10,318 nt of DNA, taken from contig JAOZLK010000100.1 of assembly GCA_029934875.1 (NCBI GenBank), forward strand, positions 1 to 10,318, given 5' to 3'. The number at the start of each line of letters is the position of its first letter. The first letter of the stretch is position 1. The position numbers were made by a program, and so were the translations under genes. Under the pieces are notes generated by a model. It was not told where the DNA came from. It made no database searches and saw only the letters and a program-made list of their open reading frames with translations. This document shows, piece by piece, positions 8,168 through 10,318 of this stretch. The stretch comes from Bacteroidales bacterium (GTDB lineage Bacteria > Bacteroidota > Bacteroidia > Bacteroidales > GCA-2748055).

Positions 8168-9127
8168 CTAATCCACAATTCCAAAATTGTCAAGTCTGAA
8201 CGAAATAGGAGCACTTGCAGTTCCACCCCAAACCTCTAGTCCGATCACACCAACTGCAGATGGATCAACAGGAAGATCCCACAAACTTTCAAATTCAGAT
8301 AATGGAATTTCAACTGCCTGCCAATCTGCACTGTACGTAAGGTTCATATCACTAAATCTGTATTGGCCACCTCCGATATCACCCCATTCAGCATCAACAA
8401 AATATATTTGTATATCAACTCCCGGTGGATCATCCTCCCAATGTGTACCAGTCAAATTTGGAGCAGTGAAGAAGCTGTAATCAAACCTGAACTTCTTTCC
8501 GGTATAATCCTGGTTACCATCAAGCTCCATCTCTGACCATATATAAGTTACTTCTGCATTATGTGTGAGCGACAGGTGATCATTTTCAAGTAGAATCGAA
8601 CCAATATCTGCGCCATTATATTCACCATCTGCGGTATTTCCCTCAAAAAGCCAACCATCTATAGGATTATCAAATACGTTACCTTCAAGTCCATTAAAAT
8701 CAACCATAATCGCTGCAGTACCCGTATAATCCGCAGCTCCGGTAATGGGTTCAACCGTTACGGTAAATGTTTCGCTTACCTCGTGGTCCTCATGTCCGTC
8801 AGTGGCAATAACAGTGATATCTGAATCTCCTGGGCCCACTTCAGTAATCGTAAGTACGGTGCTATTAAGGCTGATTGTGATCACAGACTCGTCGCTATTG
8901 GTAAGCTCATAAGTGATTATTTCACCTTCCTGGTCTGTAACATAATTGACAAAATCCAGTTCGTGAGTTTCAAATCCCGGCGTCAATGTAATATCATCTA
9001 ATCCTGATATTACAGGTGGCTGATTTATAACAGGGGGTGGATCATTTGAATCATCGCTGCACCCTAGCATTATCAGAACGAAAGAGAGCAGGAAAACCGG
9101 AAGACTTAAATACTTCTTACATTTCAT
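8168..9127 (-). CDS. Surface lipoprotein, Ig/cadherin-like plus CBM-like domain (probable SGBP)
   Basis: Probable surface glycan-binding protein (the SusE/F role) of 319 residues, first gene of the operon. Residues 1-22 are a lipoprotein signal peptide with lipobox MLGC and acylated Cys23. The acidic SDDSND that follows resembles the Bacteroidota lipoprotein export signal for display on the outer surface. A Pro-rich spacer (29-39) leads to an Ig/cadherin-like domain at about 39-126, with PPVISGLDDITLTPGFE and ITVIATDG. Residues about 138-319 form a beta-sandwich whose end (WQAVEIPLSEF, VIGLEVWGG, FRLDNFGI) is typical of CBM11-like or galactose-binding-like folds. Domain names come from pattern resemblance only. 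No catalytic motif is seen, which supports binding rather than hydrolysis. Its position before SusC rather than after SusD is less usual. The start at 9127 is chosen because it gives the complete signal peptide. The ligand is unknown. Confidence 0.8.
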   Translation of the reverse strand: MKCKKYLSLPVFLLSFVLIMLGCSDDSNDPPPVINQPPVISGLDDITLTPGFETHELDFVNYVTDQEGEIITYELTNSDESVITISLNSTVLTITEVGPGDSDITVIATDGHEDHEVSETFTVTVEPITGAADYTGTAAIMVDFNGLEGNVFDNPIDGWLFEGNTADGEYNGADIGSILLENDHLSLTHNAEVTYIWSEMELDGNQDYTGKKFRFDYSFFTAPNLTGTHWEDDPPGVDIQIYFVDAEWGDIGGGQYRFSDMNLTYSADWQAVEIPLSEFESLWDLPVDPSAVGVIGLEVWGGTASAPISFRLDNFGIVD

Positions 9128-9364
9128 GGTCAGAGAATTTTATGGTTAATATTAAGTGTTGTATAAATGAAATTCTTTGTACAGGGTAATCAAATAAGAA
9201 CAGTTTCTTTCTTAATGTTATAAAGATAACTAAAATAGTTTTACATTTGTTAATAACCCATCAAAATTTCTTTTCCCAAGATAGCTGCAAAATGAGGAAC
9301 CAATATCGATATAATTCATTGCTGATCCTGCTAACTAAAAAAATATAGATCAATAAAATGTAAT
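9128..9364. promoter_or_regulatory. Divergent intergenic region between SGBP operon and GH3
   Basis: AT-rich 237-base spacer that must hold the promoters of both the minus-strand operon and, probably, GH3. For the plus strand, TACATTTG at 9242-9249 fits the Bacteroidota -7 consensus TAnnTTTG. No good TTG -33 box stands at the right distance. For the minus strand only one-mismatch -7 candidates are seen: TATCTTTA (9228-9221) and TATTTTAG (9237-9230). The palindrome TTAATATTAA lies at 9146-9155, 18 bases before the lipoprotein start. An 18-codon frame at 9292-9348 ends 16 bases before the GH3 ATG. No RNA gene or terminator is recognised. Confidence 0.5.
9242..9249 (+). promoter_or_regulatory. 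Candidate -7 box for the GH3 gene
   Basis: TACATTTG matches the TAnnTTTG -7 element of Bacteroidota promoters exactly. It would place the transcript start near 9255 and give a leader of about 110 nt for GH3. The expected -33 TTG is absent at about 19 bp spacing (the local sequence is ATGTTATAAAG), so the match may be chance in AT-rich DNA. Confidence 0.3.
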
Positions 9365-10318
9365 ATGATAAACAAACAAAGCATTTGGACCTGGCTTTAT
9401 TTGCTTGCATCAAGCACATGTGGTTTACTAAGCTGCAGCACGCTACCCGATTACCTGAACACGGATCTTCCGGTGGACCTGCGTGTGGAAGACCTGGTCT
9501 CCCGGATGACCCTGGATGAAAAAATCTCACAGATGAGCCACCTGGCACCGGCCATCGAAAGGCTTGGAGTGGTCTCTTATGAACCCAACTTTCCCAATCC
9601 CTTGCTCACGGACGAACATCCCGACTATGATAAGATTGAAATTGAGGAGGAGATGAAAAAACGCCCCTGGGAAAATATGGAACACTGGGATGAGGGTGGA
9701 TGCCTGGACGGGGGCTGGTGGAACGAAGCCCTGCATGGGGTGGCCCGGGCCGGACTGGCCACTGCCTTCCCCCAGAGTGTTGGATTGGGAAGTACCTGGA
9801 ATCCCGCCCTCATTGAGAAGATGACCGCTGTGGCCAGTACAGAAGCACGTGTACACCACAATGTCTACGGAAAGAAACTCACCTACTGGTCGCCCACCAT
9901 CAATATCCAGAGAGATCCACGCTGGGGCCGCAACGAAGAGTCCTACAGCGAGGATCCCTACCTGCTATCCCGCATGGCGGTCTCCTTTGTAAAAGGTTTC
10001 CAGGGAAATGACGAGAAATACCTGAAGGCCATCGCCACCATCAAGCACTTCGTTGCCAACAACAGCGAATACAACAGGCACGACGGCTCCTCCGATATCA
10101 ATGAACGCTGGTTAAAGGAATACTACCTGCCTGCTTTCAGGGCTGCCATTACCGAAGGTGGTGCCTACTCGGTCATGAGTGCCTACAACGCAGTTAACGG
10201 CATCCCCGTAAGTGCCAGTCCCTATTACCTTACTGAGGTCCTGAGGAACCAGTGGGGGTTCAAGGGCTACGTGGTTTCCGATTGCGGTGCGGTGAGCGAC
10301 ATTGTGCACCAGCACAGA
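9365..10318 (+). CDS. GH3 family beta-glycosidase lipoprotein, 3' end outside window
   Basis: N-terminal 318 codons of a family GH3 exo-glycosidase, open to the right edge. GH3 enzymes remove terminal beta-D-xylose, beta-D-glucose or alpha-L-arabinofuranose. This copy resembles the beta-xylosidase/arabinofuranosidase branch (WWNEALHGVARAG, YWSPTINIQRDPRWGRNEES). The ATG at 9365 opens a signal peptide with a likely lipobox LLSC at Cys24. The catalytic TIM-barrel domain starts near residue 38 (VEDLVSRMTLDEKISQM, 41-57). KHFVANN begins at Lys227-His228, the usual substrate-binding pair. SDCG holds the probable nucleophile Asp306, where many relatives have SDWG. Residues about 70-117, between RLGV and WWNEALHG, form an acidic, aromatic insertion where relatives typically have only a few residues. 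The second GH3 domain with the acid/base lies off the window. It is divergent from the SusCD operon. Its base composition is richer in G+C than that of the neighbouring lipoprotein gene. Confidence 0.94.
   Translation, partial: MINKQSIWTWLYLLASSTCGLLSCSTLPDYLNTDLPVDLRVEDLVSRMTLDEKISQMSHLAPAIERLGVVSYEPNFPNPLLTDEHPDYDKIEIEEEMKKRPWENMEHWDEGGCLDGGWWNEALHGVARAGLATAFPQSVGLGSTWNPALIEKMTAVASTEARVHHNVYGKKLTYWSPTINIQRDPRWGRNEESYSEDPYLLSRMAVSFVKGFQGNDEKYLKAIATIKHFVANNSEYNRHDGSSDINERWLKEYYLPAFRAAITEGGAYSVMSAYNAVNGIPVSASPYYLTEVLRNQWGFKGYVVSDCGAVSDIVHQHR

Noticed and set aside
9527..9861. Two minus-strand open frames (9859-9527 and 9861-9625).
   Set aside because: They are antisense to a GH3 domain that reads cleanly with family motifs on the plus strand. 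The predicted peptides have no domain pattern or signal sequence.
1..10318. CRISPR arrays, tRNA/rRNA genes, insertion sequences, integrase or attachment sites.
   Set aside because: No regularly spaced repeats, no cloverleaf-like sequence, no transposase motifs and no terminal inverted repeats at gene scale were seen.

Overview
The window is a glycan-capture and glycan-degradation locus (polysaccharide utilisation locus, PUL) from a member of the Bacteroidota. The evidence is an adjacent SusC/SusD outer-membrane pair, lipoproteins with Bacteroidota-style lipoboxes, a type IX secretion (T9SS) C-terminal sorting domain, and AT-rich leaders without clear Shine-Dalgarno sequences. The T9SS domain points away from typical human-gut Bacteroides and towards environmental or marine/anaerobic lineages. 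I cannot name a genus.

Layout. From the left edge to 1838 (+) runs the 3' part of a large glycosidase: the second half of a LamG module fused to a family GH32 five-bladed propeller and its C-terminal beta-sandwich. Its start lies off the window. It converges on a four-gene block read on the minus strand from 9127 down to about 1830: a surface lipoprotein with an Ig/cadherin-like and a CBM-like domain (9127-8168), SusC (8091-5077), SusD (5052-3502) and a secreted right-handed beta-helix protein with a T9SS tail (3456-1747). Gaps inside the block are 24 to 76 bases, so it is probably one operon. A 237-base divergent intergenic region (9128-9364) follows. The start of a family GH3 glycosidase lipoprotein (9365 to the right edge, +) is next; it has no stop codon inside the window.

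How the parts would work together (inference from family knowledge). The lipoprotein and SusD would bind glycan at the cell surface. SusC would import oligosaccharides with TonB energy. The GH32 enzyme would act on fructosyl linkages, the GH3 enzyme would remove beta-linked sugars such as xylose, glucose or arabinofuranose, and the T9SS-exported beta-helix protein is a candidate lyase or hydrolase of unknown specificity. The GH32 plus GH3 plus beta-helix mix does not identify one known substrate.

Points worth a second look. (1) A compact 46-bp element just before the SusC start: two 9-bp direct repeats flank a perfect 12-bp-stem hairpin whose arms each contain the palindrome CACTAGTG. (2) The beta-helix frame runs past its natural T9SS end into the antisense of GH32; one extra T in a six-T run would restore a stop at once. 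(3) A roughly 48-residue insertion lies in the GH3 domain between RLGV and WWNEALHG. (4) The binding lipoprotein comes before, not after, the SusCD pair. No regulator, RNA gene, insertion sequence or CRISPR array is visible.
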